A stretch of DNA of 64,000 nt from Cordilura impudica (GCA_963682025.1 OY821521.1:49502807-49566806); one strand, 5' to 3'. Positions 1 through 11,740 are shown, counted from the stretch's first letter. The notes: a model not told the origin generated them from the sequence alone. Translations and numbers: made by a program.

Positions 1-3000
1 TTGAAAACTAGTATTTCTTAAAAAAATACCTTTGCAAAAAAGTAAATTTTCTTAAAACAGTAGCTATTCTAAAAAAAAAATTTTTAAAAAAAGTAAAAAA
101 GTAAACTACAAAACTGTATTTTTGAAAAAAGCTACTGTTTTTATAAAGGCATATTAACTCAAAAATTTAATTTTTTTTTAAAAAGTCCTTTCGTTAAAAC
201 TACATTTTCTTAAAAAATACCTTTTCTTAAAAAGCTACCTTTTCTTAAAAAAGTATATTTTTTTAGAAAGGTACCTATCTCTAAAAAAGTAAATTTTCTC
301 AAAAAAGTATCTTTTCTCAAAAAGTACTTTTTTAAAAAAGTACCTTTTCTAAAAAGTACCTTTTGTTAACAAATTATATTTTCTTAAAAAAGTACATTTT
401 CTTAAAAAAGTACCTTTTCTCAAAAAAGTACCTTTTTTTAAAAAAGTACCTTTTCTTAAATAAGTATCTTTTATTAAAAAAGTACCTTTTATTATAAAAT
501 TAATATTTCTTAATAAGTGCATTTTCTTTTCTTAAAAATCATCTTTTTTCAATGTATATTTTCTTAAAAGTGTCATTTCTCAAAAATTTAATTTTTTAAA
601 AAGAGTCCTTTCGCTAAAAACTACATTTTCTTAAAAAATACATTTTCTCAAAAAGCTACCTTTTCTTAAAACAGTATCTTTTTTCTTCTTAAAAAAGTAC
701 CTTTTCTCAAAAAAGTACTTTTTCTTAAAAAATTGCCTTTTCTAAAAAGGTACCTTTTGTTATAAAAGTACCTTTTCTCAAAAAAGTACTTTTTCTTAAA
801 AAATTGCCTTTTCTAAAAAGGTACCTTTTAATAACAAATTACATTTCCTTAAAAAAATTCATTTTCTTAGAAAAGTATCTTTTCTAAAATAATAATTCCT
901 TTTTTAAAAAGTACATCTCCAAACAATACTTTTTCTTTAAAGATTACCTTTTGTTAAAAAAGTAAATTTTTTAAAAGTACGTTTTCCTACAAAGTGCTTT
1001 TTTTAAAAAGTCGTTTCGTTAAAAAATACATTTTCTTAAAAAGTTACCTTTTGTTCACAAATTACCTTTTCTTAAAATAGTATCTTTTCTCAATGAAGTA
1101 ATTTTTCTTAAAAAATGTCTTTTCTTTACCTTTTGTTAAAAAATTAAATTTTCTTAGAAGTACGTTTTCCTAAAAATTACATTTTCTTACAAATGTACCT
1201 TTTCTAAACAAGTGGTTTTTTTTAAAAGTATATTTTCTTAGAAAAGCATAAAAATATATTTCTACAAAAAAATTTACCTTTTCTTAAAAAGCTACTTTAA
1301 AGGTATATTTTCTCAAAAAATACCTTTTCTCAAAAATTAAATTTTGAAAAAAAGTCCTTTAGTTAAAAACTACATTTTCTTTTAAAATGCCTTTTCTTAA
1401 AAAGCTACCTTTTCTTGAAAAAGTATATTTTCTTAAGAAGGTACATTTTGTTGACAAATTACATTTTCTTAAAAAAGTATATTTTCTTAAAAAGTACCTT
1501 TTCTAAACAATTAATTTTTCTTAAAAAAGTACCTTTACTTAAAAAAGTACGAAAATGTATTTTTCTTAAAGGTATATTTTCTTAAAAAGTACCTTTTATC
1601 AGAAACTTAATTTTTTGAAAAAGGTCCTTTTGTTAAAAACTAAATTTTCTTAAAAAATATCTTTTCGTCAAAATCTACCTTTTCTTAAAAAAGTATGTTT
1701 TCTTAAAAAATTGCCTTTTCTAAAAAGGAACCCTTTGTTAACAAATTGCCTTTCGTTAAAAAGTATTTTTCTTAAAAAAGTATATTTTCTTAAAAAACTT
1801 TCTTTTCTGAAAAAATAAAAAGTACATTTTCTTAAAAAAGTACGAAAATGTATTTTTCTTAAAAAGCTACTTTTTCATAAAGGTATATTTTCTTAAAAAG
1901 TACCTTTTCTCAGAAACTTAATTTTTTAAAAAAGGTCCTTTTGTTAAAAACTAAATTTTCTTAAAAAATATCTTTTCGTAAAAACTACCTTTTCTTAAAA
2001 AAGTATGTTTTCTTAAAAAAGTGCCTTTTCTAAAAAGGAACCCTTTGTTAACAAACTACCTTTCGTTAAAAAGTACTATTTTTACAAAAGTATATTTTCT
2101 TAAAAAAGTTACTTTTCTGAAAAAATAAAAAAATAAAAAAGTACCTTTTCTTAAAAAAGTACGAAAATATATTTTTCTTAAAAAGCTACTTTTTTATAAA
2201 GGTATATTTTCTTAAAAAGTACCTTTTATCAAAAACTTAATTTTTTGAAAAAGGTCCTTTTGTTAAAAACTAAATTTTCTTAAAAAAATATTTTCGTAAA
2301 AAACTACATTTTCTTAAAAAAGTATGTTTTCTTAAAGAAGTGCCTTTTCTAAAAAGGAATTCTTTGTTAACAAATTGCCTTTCGTTAAAAAGTACTTTTC
2401 TTAAAAAACTATATTTTCTTAAAAAAGTTCCTTTTCTGAAAAAATACCTTTTATTGAAAAAGTAACTTTTCCCAAAAAAATACTATTTCTTAAAAAATTG
2501 CCTTTCTAAAAAGGTACCATTTGTGAACAAATTACCTTTTGTTAAAAAAAAGTAAATTTTCTTGAAAAAGTATCTTTTCATAAAAAAGTACCTTTTCTTA
2601 AAAAAGTATCTTTTCTCAAATAAGTACTTTTTCTTAAAAAAGTGCCTTATCTAAAACGGTACCTTATTAATAAATTACATTTTCTTTAAAACTTAATTTT
2701 CTTAGAAAATACCGTTTCTTGAATAAGCATCCTTTCGTAAAACGTACGAAAAAAATACATTTTCTTAGATAAATAATTTTTCTTAAAAAAGTAAGTACGT
2801 CAAAGAAGTACACTTTCTTCCAAAAGTACCATTTAAAAAAAAAATACTTTTGCTTAAAAAAGTACATAACATATTTTAAAAATGTAAATCTTCTTAAAAA
2901 AATAATTTTCTGAAAAAAGTAAATTTAAAAAGAAAAAGCAAATTTTCTTATAAAAGTACTTTTTCTTAAAAAATTAAATTTTCTTAAAAAATACCTTTTC

Positions 3001-3600
3001 TAAAAAAAATAAATTGTCTTAAAAAATAATCTTTTATTAAAAATTTACCTTAAGTTGAAAACAGCTTTTTCTTAAAAAAGTACATTTGCTAAACAAGTAA
3101 ATTTTCTTAAAACAGTACCTATTCTAAAAAAATAATTTTTTAAAAAAGTAAATTTTCTTAAAAGAGTACAAAACTATATTTTTGAAAAAAGCTACTGTTT
3201 TGATAAAGGCATATTTACTCAAAAATTTAATTTTTTTTTAAAAAGTCCTTTCGTTAAAACTACATTTTCTTAAAAAATACCTTTTCTAAAAAAGCTACCT
3301 TTTCTTAAAATAGTATCTTTTTTTAGAAAGGTACCTATCTCTAAAAAAGTAAATTTTCTCAAAAAAGTATCTTTTCTCAAAAAGTACTTTTTTAAAAAAG
3401 TGCCTTTTCTAAAAAGTACCTTTTGTTAACAAATTATTTTTTCTTAAAAAAGTACATTTTCTTAAAAAAGTACCTTTTCTCAAAAAAGTACCTTTTTTTA
3501 AAAAAGTACTTTTTCTTAAATAAGTACCTTTTATTAAAAAAGTACCTTTTATTATAAAATTAATTTTTCTTAAAAAGTGCGTTTTCTTAGAAAAGTACAA
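1..3600 (+). repeat. 3,060-bp higher-order duplication inside block A
   Basis: Positions 1-540 and 3061-3600 are near-identical at an exact offset of 3,060 bp. Diagnostic irregular units such as GAAAAAAGCTACTGTTTT (near 124 and 3184) and AAAAGTCCTTTCGTTAAAAC (181 and 3241) recur in register. The likeness continues after about 540 with small indels. Such irregular units are too specific to match by chance in a simple array, so a whole segment was duplicated. Confidence 0.85.
1550..2460 (+). repeat. About 300-bp segment repeated three times inside block A
   Basis: A composite segment begins with a GAAAATGTATTTTTCTTAAA-like string near 1553, 1851 and 2163. Each copy is followed by the same series of variant units (a GGTATATTTTC unit, a GGTCCTTTTGTT unit, then an AAGGAACCC- or AAGGAATTC-type unit). 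The spacing is about 300-310 bp. This is a second, shorter level of higher-order repeat. Confidence 0.75.
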
Positions 3601-4367
3601 AAATGTATTTTTACAAAAGATATGTGCCTTTTCTTAAAAATCATCTCTTTTAAATGTTTATTTTCTTAAAAGTGTCATTTCTCAAAAATTAAATTTTTTA
3701 AAAAGAGTCCTTTCGCTAAAAACTACATTTTCTTAAAAAATACATTTTCTTAAAAAGCTACCTTTCTTAAAAAAGTATCTTTTTTCTTCTTAAAAAAGTA
3801 CCTTTTCTCAAAAAAGTACTTTTTCTTAAAAAATTGCCTTTTCTAAAAAGGTACCTGTTGTTATAAAAGTACCTTTTCTCAAAAAGTACTTTTCCTTAAA
3901 AAAGTGCCTTTTTTAAAAAGGTACCATTTATTAACAAATTACCTTTTCTTAAAAAAGGTAACTTTCTTAGAAAAGCACCCTTTTTTAAAAAGTACGGAAA
4001 TAGTACATTTTCTTAAAATTATTTTTCTTAAAAAAGTAAGTATCTTAAAGGAGTACCCTTTCTACCAAAAGTACCATTAAAAAAAAATTATTTTTCTTAA
4101 AAAAGTACATAACATATTTAAAAAAAAGTAAATCTTCTTAAAAGAAATAATTTTCTTAAAAAAGAAAATTTAAAAAGAAAAAATAAATTTTCTTAAAAGT
4201 AAGGTATCCTCACTTATAAAACAAATTTTTCTTCAAACATTTAATTTTCTTAAAAAACACCTTTTCTTAAAAAAGTAAGTTGTCTTAAAAAATAATCTTT
4301 TGTTAAAAAATAATCTTTTCTTAAAAAATTACCCGCAGTTGAAAACTACTTTTTCTTTTAAAAGTCC

Positions 4368-5178
4368 ATTTCTGTTTTTATATGAGATGAATTTTAAAAT
4401 TTATGTATTGTTGTTCTTAAGTTTCTATTAAAATAAATTATAAAATTTTTTTCGTATACATTCTTTAGATCAAATGTTTAAACAAATGTGGCAAAGTTTT
4501 TTGTGTATTTTAAATATCAAACCCTTAAGGATTTTCCTTTAGAAAAGAGAATATTAATCGTTTCTAACGAAATCGTCTTCAGTCATTAAAAACTAATATT
4601 AGAATTATAACCAAGAATAGTCATGTCTATCTTTGGCTTAAGCTTTTCCTTTTTAAAGTAAATTTTATCAATATTTAAATTCCATTAACAATACAAGCTA
4701 TGATTCACATTTTGTTTTGTAACACAATATTTTATTTTTTAATTTAAAAAAAAATAATAATTAATATTTTTTCCAAGAATTCTAACATTACGCATAAAAC
4801 AACAAACGGAATTGAGAAAAAAAAACAAAAGAAATTGCATATTCAATTTGTTAATTAACTAAACAAAAACAAAAAGACAAAAACATACAATTTACTGTTA
4901 AATTTCAAAAATTTACAGACAAAAAATGCCGGCTAAAACTAAAAAAACTTAAACTTAACAGAAAACTGTTAAATGAGAAAAGAGAAAACAAAATAAATAC
5001 TCTTTGCTGTTAAACAACCAATACGCTCTTAAAAATGAGTTGTTTTTGTATATTTCTTGTGCTGTTTTTCATTGTATACGATTGAAGATGGCTGGGATGC
5101 ATGGATGGCTGGTTTGTTGGTTGGCTGGTTGGTTGGTTGGTAGTAGCGTATTTGAATTAAACAACAGTTTGAAAATAT
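4368..5178. other. Unique A/T-rich DNA upstream of the promoter
   Basis: No gene, repeat family or RNA is recognised here. Near the 3' end, at 5097-5142, is a short G/T-rich run built from TTGG and CTGG repeats. The stretch lies directly upstream of the core promoter at 5179, so it is the natural place for promoter-proximal regulatory sites, though I see no specific factor site worth naming. Confidence 0.5.
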
Positions 5179-5213
5179 TCAGTTGTAGTTAAACCGTAGC
5201 GCCGAACGGTCTA
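5179..5213 (+). promoter_or_regulatory. TATA-less core promoter: initiator + motif ten element (+ weak DPE)
   Basis: TCAGTT at 5179-5184 matches the arthropod initiator TCAKTY, which puts the start site (A, +1) at 5181. Counting from there, +18 to +29 (5198-5209) reads AGCGCCGAACGG, matching 10 of 12 positions of the motif ten element CSARCSSAACGS. Position +24 is G, and +28 to +32 reads GGTCT, matching 4 of 5 positions of the downstream promoter element. No TATA box lies near -30. The patch is a G+C island in very A/T-rich DNA. In Drosophila this architecture is typical of developmentally regulated genes. The matches are read directly; activity is inferred. Confidence 0.8.
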
Positions 5214-5740
5214 ACAAGCTGTTTGAAATATTCAAATAAATTTCGATAAATTCGTTTTTGTGAAGATAAATAACTTTAATGAAAATTAATGGAGTTGATA
5301 ATGTAACGTTTTATTTTTTTTTTTTTTGGTGTTAAGGTTTGTTTAAAAGCCGGAATTCTGTTGTGCTAAATACAACAAAAAAAAAATAAAATAAAATAAG
5401 AAAAAAAAAACTGGTAACTGAGTTGTGTGTAAATGATAAATTAAAATATTAAAAAAATAAATAACAAAATACCAGATAGTGATGTTAGAAAATATGTTAT
5501 TAAAAAGAAATTAAAAATTCAAACAAAAAAAAAATAAAAATAAATACTTGATAAAAAACAACAACAAATAAAAAATTGGCGCGTTTTCTACAAAGAGTTT
5601 AAAAATAAAGAAAAAATATTTTAAATGGTCAATAAATAAAAAGTAAATAATAATATATAATTAACCATAAAAATTTATTAAAATTAAATAGAGATTTTCA
5701 AGATTTATAACATCGAGGCGTATGTGTAACAACAATTAAG
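5181..5740 (+). other. Putative non-coding first exon (5' UTR) of an unseen gene
   Basis: The segment runs from the initiator A at 5181 to AATTAAG just before GTAAGT at 5741-5746, a consensus splice donor (AAG/GTAAGT). It is A-rich, with runs of CAAAAAAAAA and AATAAAATAAAATAAG, and holds only very short upstream reading frames. This resembles the long A-rich 5' UTRs of fly developmental genes. No coding sequence is recognised, so translation probably begins in an exon beyond this window. The alternative is a long non-coding RNA. The exon is inferred from paired promoter and donor signals only. Confidence 0.6.
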
Positions 5741-6480
5741 GTAAGTTTTGGAAAATTTTCGTAAAATACATTTAATTTTTTGTTATTATTATTCTGGATT
5801 AAGTATATGCATGTGTTTTTAAATCTATTTTACTGTTTCTATTTATTTGTTTTATAATTTCAACATATTTTGTTTTTTTTTTTTTTTGCTTTTTTAATTG
5901 TGTAAACATTTAAATGGTGGCTAATTATTGAATATACAATTTTTTTTTGTTTCTATTGACACTTAAACACTTTTTTTTAAAGAATATTTATTTATATTTA
6001 TTTTCATTTTGCGTGTTACATTTTTATTTTCCATGACGAAGTGTAACAAATTTTATATTTGTGGTCACAAGCATTAACCGTCTAAGTCGAAAATCAGGCT
6101 TTCGAGAAAAATAAGTTTTTATATAAATACAATGGGGCTTCATTACGATAGGTCCGTATGATTTCATTATTAACTTTTTAATAAACAGTGTTAGAGAAAT
6201 GGGGATTTCACGCAACTATAAAGCGTTGTTAGTAGAACATGATAGCAAACATAACTCTAATCGTTCTTAAGTCGACTTAGGCTGTTGTCGCTTGTGACCA
6301 CAGATATATACAAATATGTCATTCGTGTGACTGCAATAGTTTCTATTTAATAGAAATGAAAATAAAATTGCACTTTTGGTCAAAGTTCAATGAAAGTGTT
6401 ATTTGTTTTGTGTTTGAAGATCATTTTTAAATTTCGTTTTTAATTGTAAAAGCTCAGTTAAAGCTTTCAAAAGATTTCTA
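5741..6480 (+). other. Start of the putative first intron
   Basis: The donor GTAAGT lies at 5741. The following 740 bases are A/T-rich with long T runs and no recognised repeat family or gene. A short piece at 6486-6515 (GTGTAAATGCAACACCATC) resembles the short repeats that begin at 6573. Confidence 0.4.
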
Positions 6481-6790
6481 AAGGCAAAAGTGTAAATGCA
6501 ACACCATCAAAAAAAAATTTTTTTTTTTATCATGTTTGTCATTTTTTTAAACTATAAAAGAATAAAATCTATGTACAGTGGCTCACAGTGAAAATGCACC
6601 GTAATATAAAAAGAAAGGTTTTATAATTTTTGAAAAAAGCTGTTAAGGAATTTTTAACGCAAAAATGGTTTAAGTTAAAAAAAAATAGTTCTATATACAG
6701 TGGCTAACAGTGAAAATGCAACACTATTAAAAGAAAATTTTTTGTAATATTTTACTAAGCTGTCAAAAATATTTGTAAATTTACACATTT
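6480..6790. repeat. Short direct repeats with CAGTGGC termini
   Basis: TACAGTGGCTCACAGTGAAA near 6573 recurs as TACAGTGGCTAACAGTGAAA near 6697, about 124 bp apart, each followed by an AATGCA(A/C)C string. A weaker third relative lies at 6486. TA followed by CAGTGGC is typical of the ends of Tc1-like elements, so these may be remnants of terminal repeats or small non-autonomous copies. No inverted partner was found nearby. Confidence 0.5.
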
Positions 6791-6801
6791 TTTTAAAGAT
6801 A

Positions 6802-8113
6802 ATAAAGCGTCCGCCAAATAACTTTTTTTTTTTTCAAAATGCTATAAAAAACAAACTACTGAATATTATCTCAAATTTCTTTTTTTATTTGAAAGTACAA
6901 TCCTTCCGGTAAATAATGGAAAATAATTTCATTCAAATGGCTGCCTCGGCTGGCCATGCAGTAGCCTACATGATCGGTCCAATTTTTAAGCACATTATCG
7001 ATTGTGTGCAGCTGTATTTCACCAATGGCTTCACGAATATTGTCCTTTAAAGTGTCAATTGTCTCTGGCTTGTTGGCGTTACACTTATCTTTGAGGGCAC
7101 CCCACAAATAATAGTCGAACGGTGTCAAATCGCAGCTCCGAGGTGGCCAAACGACATCAGCTCTGCAGCTGATAATGCGTTCTTCAAAAACAGGGCGCAA
7201 AACATCGAGTGTAGCTTCGGCTGTGTGGCACGTAGCGCCGTCCTGTTGAAACCCAATGTTGCCAATATCCTCCTCTTCAATTTTTGTGAACAAAAATTCG
7301 TTCAACATGGCCCGATAACAATCGCCATTGACTGTAACGGCCACTCCTTGCTCATTTTCGAAGAAAAATGGCCCAATTATGCCTCTGGACCAAAATCCGT
7401 ACCAAACAGTGCCTCGTTTTGGGTATATCGGCTTTTCAATGCATGCGTGCGGGTTTTCTGTGCCCCAAATGTGACAATTTTGCTTGTTTACATACCCGCC
7501 AAGATCAAAATAAGCTTCTTCTGAAAAGATGATTTTTTTTTGGCAAAATCGGCATCTTCTGTAAGTCGATCGCAGGCCCACTTAGCGAGGCGAAAACGCA
7601 TTGGATGGTCAGTTGGCTTCAACTCCTGAACCAATTAGACTTTGTATGGCGTCATACCAAGGTCTATGCAAAATTCGTCTCAATGATGCCTCCGAAATGT
7701 TCAATTCTTGAGAACGACGGTGAATTGATGTTGATGGCGCTTTACGCACACTTTCTGCCACAGCAGCAATATTCTCGGGTGTACGCACTGTTTTTGGCTT
7801 TTCACGCTTTGGTTTATCGATGAGGATGCCAGTTTCTTTCACTTTTTTCACAAGATAACGAACATACGGAGCTGACGGTGCTTCTCTTCTTCCAAAATCC
7901 CTACGCAATTGTCGCACACATTCTGCAACATTGCCATGATTTTCAAAGTAATGTCGCAATATTTCCTAGCGTTGTTCAAGCGTATACACAACCATATTCG
8001 TTCAGCGGAAGGATAAAACTAATTATCTGTCAAATCAGACATGAGCTAAGTGTTACCATTCACGAAATAAGCACTAGTTGAAAAAAAAAAACGTTAGATG
8101 GCGGACCCTTTAT
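6802..8113 (-). mobile_element. Mariner-type DNA transposon (DD41D class), complete ends
   Basis: The ends are inverted repeats: ATAAAGCGTCCGCCAAATAA on the left and, reading inward on the opposite strand, ATAAAGGGTCCGCCATCTAA on the right. A TA dinucleotide flanks each side (6800-6801 and 8114-8115), as expected for Tc1/mariner insertion. The interior encodes a broken transposase on the minus strand. The element is about 1.3 kb, a normal mariner length, so it is structurally complete but dead. Confidence 0.93.
6871..7995 (-). pseudogene. Mariner-like transposase, DD41D, inactivated
   Basis: The start ATG is at 7995. The N-terminal part (to about 7609) holds two helix-turn-helix regions, including the segment with EASLRRILH. 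The catalytic part carries AYFDLGG, the second aspartate in FQQDGATCH, and a third in LTPFDYYLWG, with 41 residues between the last two, hence DD41D rather than the classical DD34D. The gene is broken. There is a TAG at codon 10 (7966-7968, probably from Trp), a frameshift near 7660, a TAA at 7635-7637, and another frameshift at a T run near 7533-7541. About 375 codons in all, near family length. The DD41D subgroup is known from rosa-like elements of flies. The call is firm, the subgroup name less so. Confidence 0.92.
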
Positions 8114-8175
8114 TATAAAGGTGAAAAAAGAATTTAAATTTGCTCAACTTTTATACAACAGTAATTAATAATTAA

Positions 8176-8384
8176 GCGCCCCGGTAGGTGAGTAGGTAGC
8201 ATGCTCGCCTATCATGCGGGGGTCGTGGGTTCTATTCCCAACAGAGGCTTTGGTCTGTCGCTGCAAAAAAAAAAAATGAACTACTTCCTCTTTCCTCCTT
8301 AACCTATTTTCCTGATCTCAACACAATGCACTGCATCTGTAGGGGCAGGGGCATCCCCTCAGTGTTGATTAATTAAAAAAAAAA
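8176..8384 (+). mobile_element. tRNA-derived SINE, full-length copy
   Basis: The head is tRNA-like. An A box TAGGTGAGTAGG lies at 8185-8196 and a perfect B box GGTTCTATTCC at 8228-8238, 43 bp apart, which fits an internal RNA polymerase III promoter. The anticodon-arm region CGCCTATCATGCGGG resembles tRNA-Asp, so that is the likeliest parent. A tRNA-unrelated tail follows, with GCACTGCAT and a GGGGCATCCCC hairpin-like string, ending in TGTTGATTAATT and an A run. The tail recurs at 52845-52952, which proves a dispersed family. It is not a tRNA gene: the acceptor stem is not paired. Confidence 0.85.
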
Positions 8385-8398
8385 CAATAATGTACGTA

Positions 8399-8769
8399 CT
8401 AGCAGATTCCAGCCCTCGAAATTCGAGCGCAAATTCTAGGAAATTTTACTTCTTCATTAAATAAAGACCCTGAAAGTATGCTAATCAATTATAGCCAATT
8501 CACAAATCAACACAAAAAACTAACTCATTTTTTTACAAATACATTAACAAATTTAATAAACACGCACATAGCATTGTATAATTTTATGTATGTGTTAGTA
8601 GCAACTTTAAATGCAATTTACTCAAAATAAAGAAAAAATTTAAAAATCTGTAAGCCTGGTGAACGGCCAAAAAGAAATACCTTTCAAATAATATACGTTT
8701 GGTCAAAATCGGGATGAAACGGTAGAACAAAACATTAGTCACAAGAAATTGCCTAGTCTATTAATATTA
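8399..8769 (-). mobile_element. H repeat: non-autonomous Helitron-like element, copy 1
   Basis: Read on the minus strand, the element ends with a short palindrome (CTCGAA/TTCGAG core), 10-11 bases, then CTAG. This is the layout of a Helitron 3' end. The other terminus carries the conserved block GGTCACAAGAAAT. Length is about 370 bp with no coding capacity. Further copies lie at 20885, 22502, 22830, 23180, 28576 and 53540. H is my label. Assignment to Helitrons or Helentrons is inferred from end structure. Confidence 0.7.
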
Positions 8770-9343
8770 CAGATTTAAAAACACTATACTTAAAAGCTGA
8801 ATTTCGCTTTGCCAGGAGGGATAATCAGATTAGAATGATATCAGTATAACAACAATTTAACTTGGTCGAATTATATCAATCCACTGGTTGTGCAAATGTA
8901 TGTAAAAGAACGTTATGATCTGTGCAGTACTTTATGCCGTTGCAAGTGAGAATTCTTCTCGCTTACTTATAGTTGCGAATTGTTTTCTAATTGTGACTTT
9001 TGAAGTTAGAAAAAAATCGAAGTTTTATATAGGAATATTATACGATATGTTTACCGACTTAAAAAGCGAGATCAAGTATCGTCCTATTCGAAGACTCTTC
9101 AAGTATCTTTTTAAAACTTGCTAAAGAAAAGAATATTAATGTTTTTTGGGAAAAGTTATATACTTTCAAAAACCGAAAACTTATTTCAAAATATTCGCTT
9201 TGCTAGATCGTCAAGAGGCAAAAATGTTATATTTCCCAAATTCCGATGTCTCGTTTCTGAATAGCAGTAACGCAATGATTTAAAAAAAATTTCTTTCATC
9301 ATTTTAATAAAATATTTAATGAATATTTTGTATTTCTTTTTGC
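8770..9343. other. Unassigned DNA
   Basis: I see no recognised family or gene. A short reading frame near 8915-9124 has no features of a real protein. The base composition is ordinary for the window. Confidence 0.35.
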
Positions 9344-9770
9344 TCCTGCTCAGAATCAATTTCTGATTTGATTTAGCGATGCCCGTCCGTCCGCCTATGT
9401 GTCCATGTAAACCTCGGAATCAAATTAAAGGTCACAAATAGGAATATTTTTTCATGAAATTCAGTCTATAAGTTTCTATCGCCCATAGTATGAACGCTAC
9501 TGAAATTGGTGAAAATCGGTTCATATTCAGACCTAGTCCCCATACAAATGACCCCCTATGAGATCGACTTACATTGTCATAATATTGCAATTATCACATA
9601 TATCTCGGTCAACTTGGGTTTGTGTAGGTTTATTACGTCAATTTATCGTTATTGCAAAAATAAGCCCTATAGGACAATTCTTAGTCATAGCTAGTCTTCA
9701 GTTAAATCTATCAAAATACAAAAATTTTGCACAAATTTTTCTCAAATTTGGTTTGTATATGTTTTTGCCA
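9344..9770 (-). mobile_element. X repeat (DINE-1-like), copy 1, left part
   Basis: X is my label for a repeat of about 780 bp with three landmarks: a perfect palindrome around GTCGGTCTAGACCGAC at one end, a GACG/GTCC microsatellite in the middle, and a hairpin TATACCC...GGGTATA at the other end. Here the GTCCGTCCG core and the block matching CAAATTTGGTTTGTAT are present in reverse orientation. The copy is interrupted at about 9770 by a LINE and resumes at 13896. The layout resembles DINE-1/INE-1 (Helentron-associated) repeats of flies. That classification is inferred. Confidence 0.8.
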
Positions 9771-11704
9771 ACAATAATATGCCCTCGGTTGATAATCAAC
9801 TGAAATATCTAGAGGAAAATTTGTTGCAAGTTTTTAGTAAATCTGTTCCGGTGAGAACTTTGAGGAAAAATACTAGGAAGAAACCGTGGTTCAATATTGA
9901 AATAAAATTAGCTATTACTCGTAGGGATTTTGCATATAAACGCTGGAAAATGTTTTAATTCACTGATCTACATACGGAATATGTAAATGCACGAAGAGAA
10001 GTGAACAGGCTGATCAAAGCTGCTAAATCCAAGATCTATTCATGTCGTTTTTCATCTGCAGCTGGTACTAAGAAAACTTGGAGAACTATACGAGAAATTG
10101 GGATTGGAAAATCATCGCCATTAGTTTCTAGCGAAATAGATGTAGATAAACTCAATGTATCTTTCATGAATCTCCCTAACATTACTTCAAATATGAACTT
10201 TTATGACCAAAGAGAAATTTTAGCCCCTCAATGCAGCTCATTCTGTTTTATTTGTTTAAACCAAGAAGATGTATTTTCAAGCTGTCAAGCAATTAAATCT
10301 GATGCTGTAGGGTTCGATAATATTCATCCTAAATTTTTAAAAATTATTTTACCGTATGTTCCGCCATTAATTACAAAGAGTATTTACCCGCAAAGTTGGA
10401 AACACGCAAAAATTATACCCACCCCAAAATCTAACAACGATTATCGTCCAATTGCCATACTACCTTATCTATCCAAGGTTTTTGAACGACTGCTTCATGG
10501 ACAAATTATTAAGCATATTAATGATAACGATTTGCTGACAAAAAGGCAATCAGGTTTCCGACCCAAGCATAGTTGTATATCAGCTCTCATAGATGTTTCA
10601 GAGTATATACGAGAGAGTATTGATGCTGGAGACATTTCTTTTCTTGTTTTACTTGACCATTCCAAAGCGTTTGACATGGTGGATCATGAGGTTCTATGCT
10701 TTAAATTACACAAAATGTTTAATTTCTCTCCTTGGTCTATTCGTTTGTTGTCTTCATATCTGTTGAATCGTGTAGCCAGTCAGTTTTTGCAAACAATAAA
10801 ACCTCTCATGTGTTGCCAGTTATGAAGGGCGTACCCCAAGGATCAATACTGGGACCTCTTCTCTTTACCATCTACGTGAATGACCTAATAGAACAATTAT
10901 TGTTATGCTGACGATGTTCAGTTATATATAACTACTGGTATAAGCAGCATAAATGATTGCATTGCAAAATTAAATTCAGATCTCAATAAGATTTATACAT
11001 GGGCAAGTGCAAATGGTTTATGCCTCAACCCCTCTAAATCAAAGTGTTTGATTTTTACAAGAAGAACAATGACACTGCCTTTTGAACCATTGATTATGTT
11101 AAACAACCAGAAAATTGAAATCGTATCAACAGCTAAAAATCTAGGTATTATTTTTAATTATAATCTCACATGGTCTAACCATATTACTTCTGCTGCTGGG
11201 AGAACTTACTCAATGCTTAGAACGTTATGGAATACACAACATATAACCCCCCTTAACATTCGAAATTTGCTTGCAAAAACATATCTTATGCCAACTCTAC
11301 TATATGGCTGCGAAATATATGCAAGCACTGATTCTAAAAGTTATAAAAAGCTTGAGTCCACTTTCAATGCAATTTTAAGATATATTTTCAATATTCGAAA
11401 ATATGAGCCGATTTCGTACTACTCCAAAAAACTTTACGAAGTAAAAACGCTTCTGTTCTTATATAAAGTTGTACGTACACATCAGCCAACATATCTGTAT
11501 GACAGACTCGTTTTTATGCGCACGGCTAGAAATCATGACATAATGTACATTAGATACCAATATTTAGTATCCAAATGGCAATTTTATGTCTCCTCAATAC
11601 GTCTTTGGAATTCGCTACCATCGTCCATTAAAATCATAAGCAACGCAATGCATTTTAAGAGGGAACTTTTTAAATTTTTTAGCTGATCCTTTTTCTTATT
11701 TTAA

Positions 11705-11740
<36 letters not shown>

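Larger units (their letters stand above)
1..4367 (+). repeat. A/T minisatellite, block A (17-18 bp unit)
   Basis: This is a degenerate tandem array whose unit reads approximately TTTTCTTAAAAAAGTACC on the + strand. Unit length drifts between about 15 and 19 bp and point changes are frequent. Short apparent reading frames inside it translate to monotonous KGTFLRK-like peptides and are not genes. The array runs off the left edge of the window. The same unit builds blocks B (28985-35220, opposite orientation) and C (36630-41825, same orientation). Confidence 0.93.

Noticed and set aside
3409..3600. Lysine-rich repetitive reading frames in the minisatellite blocks (also near 2667, 38108, 38518, 40070)
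   Set aside because: They are direct translations of the 17-18 bp unit, end at random stops and show no selection for frame.
7225..7524. 99-codon + strand frame
   Set aside because: It is antisense to the mariner transposase and has no features of its own.
8176..8250. Functional tRNA gene
   Set aside because: A and B boxes are present, but the acceptor arm does not pair and the unit continues into a SINE tail found elsewhere.
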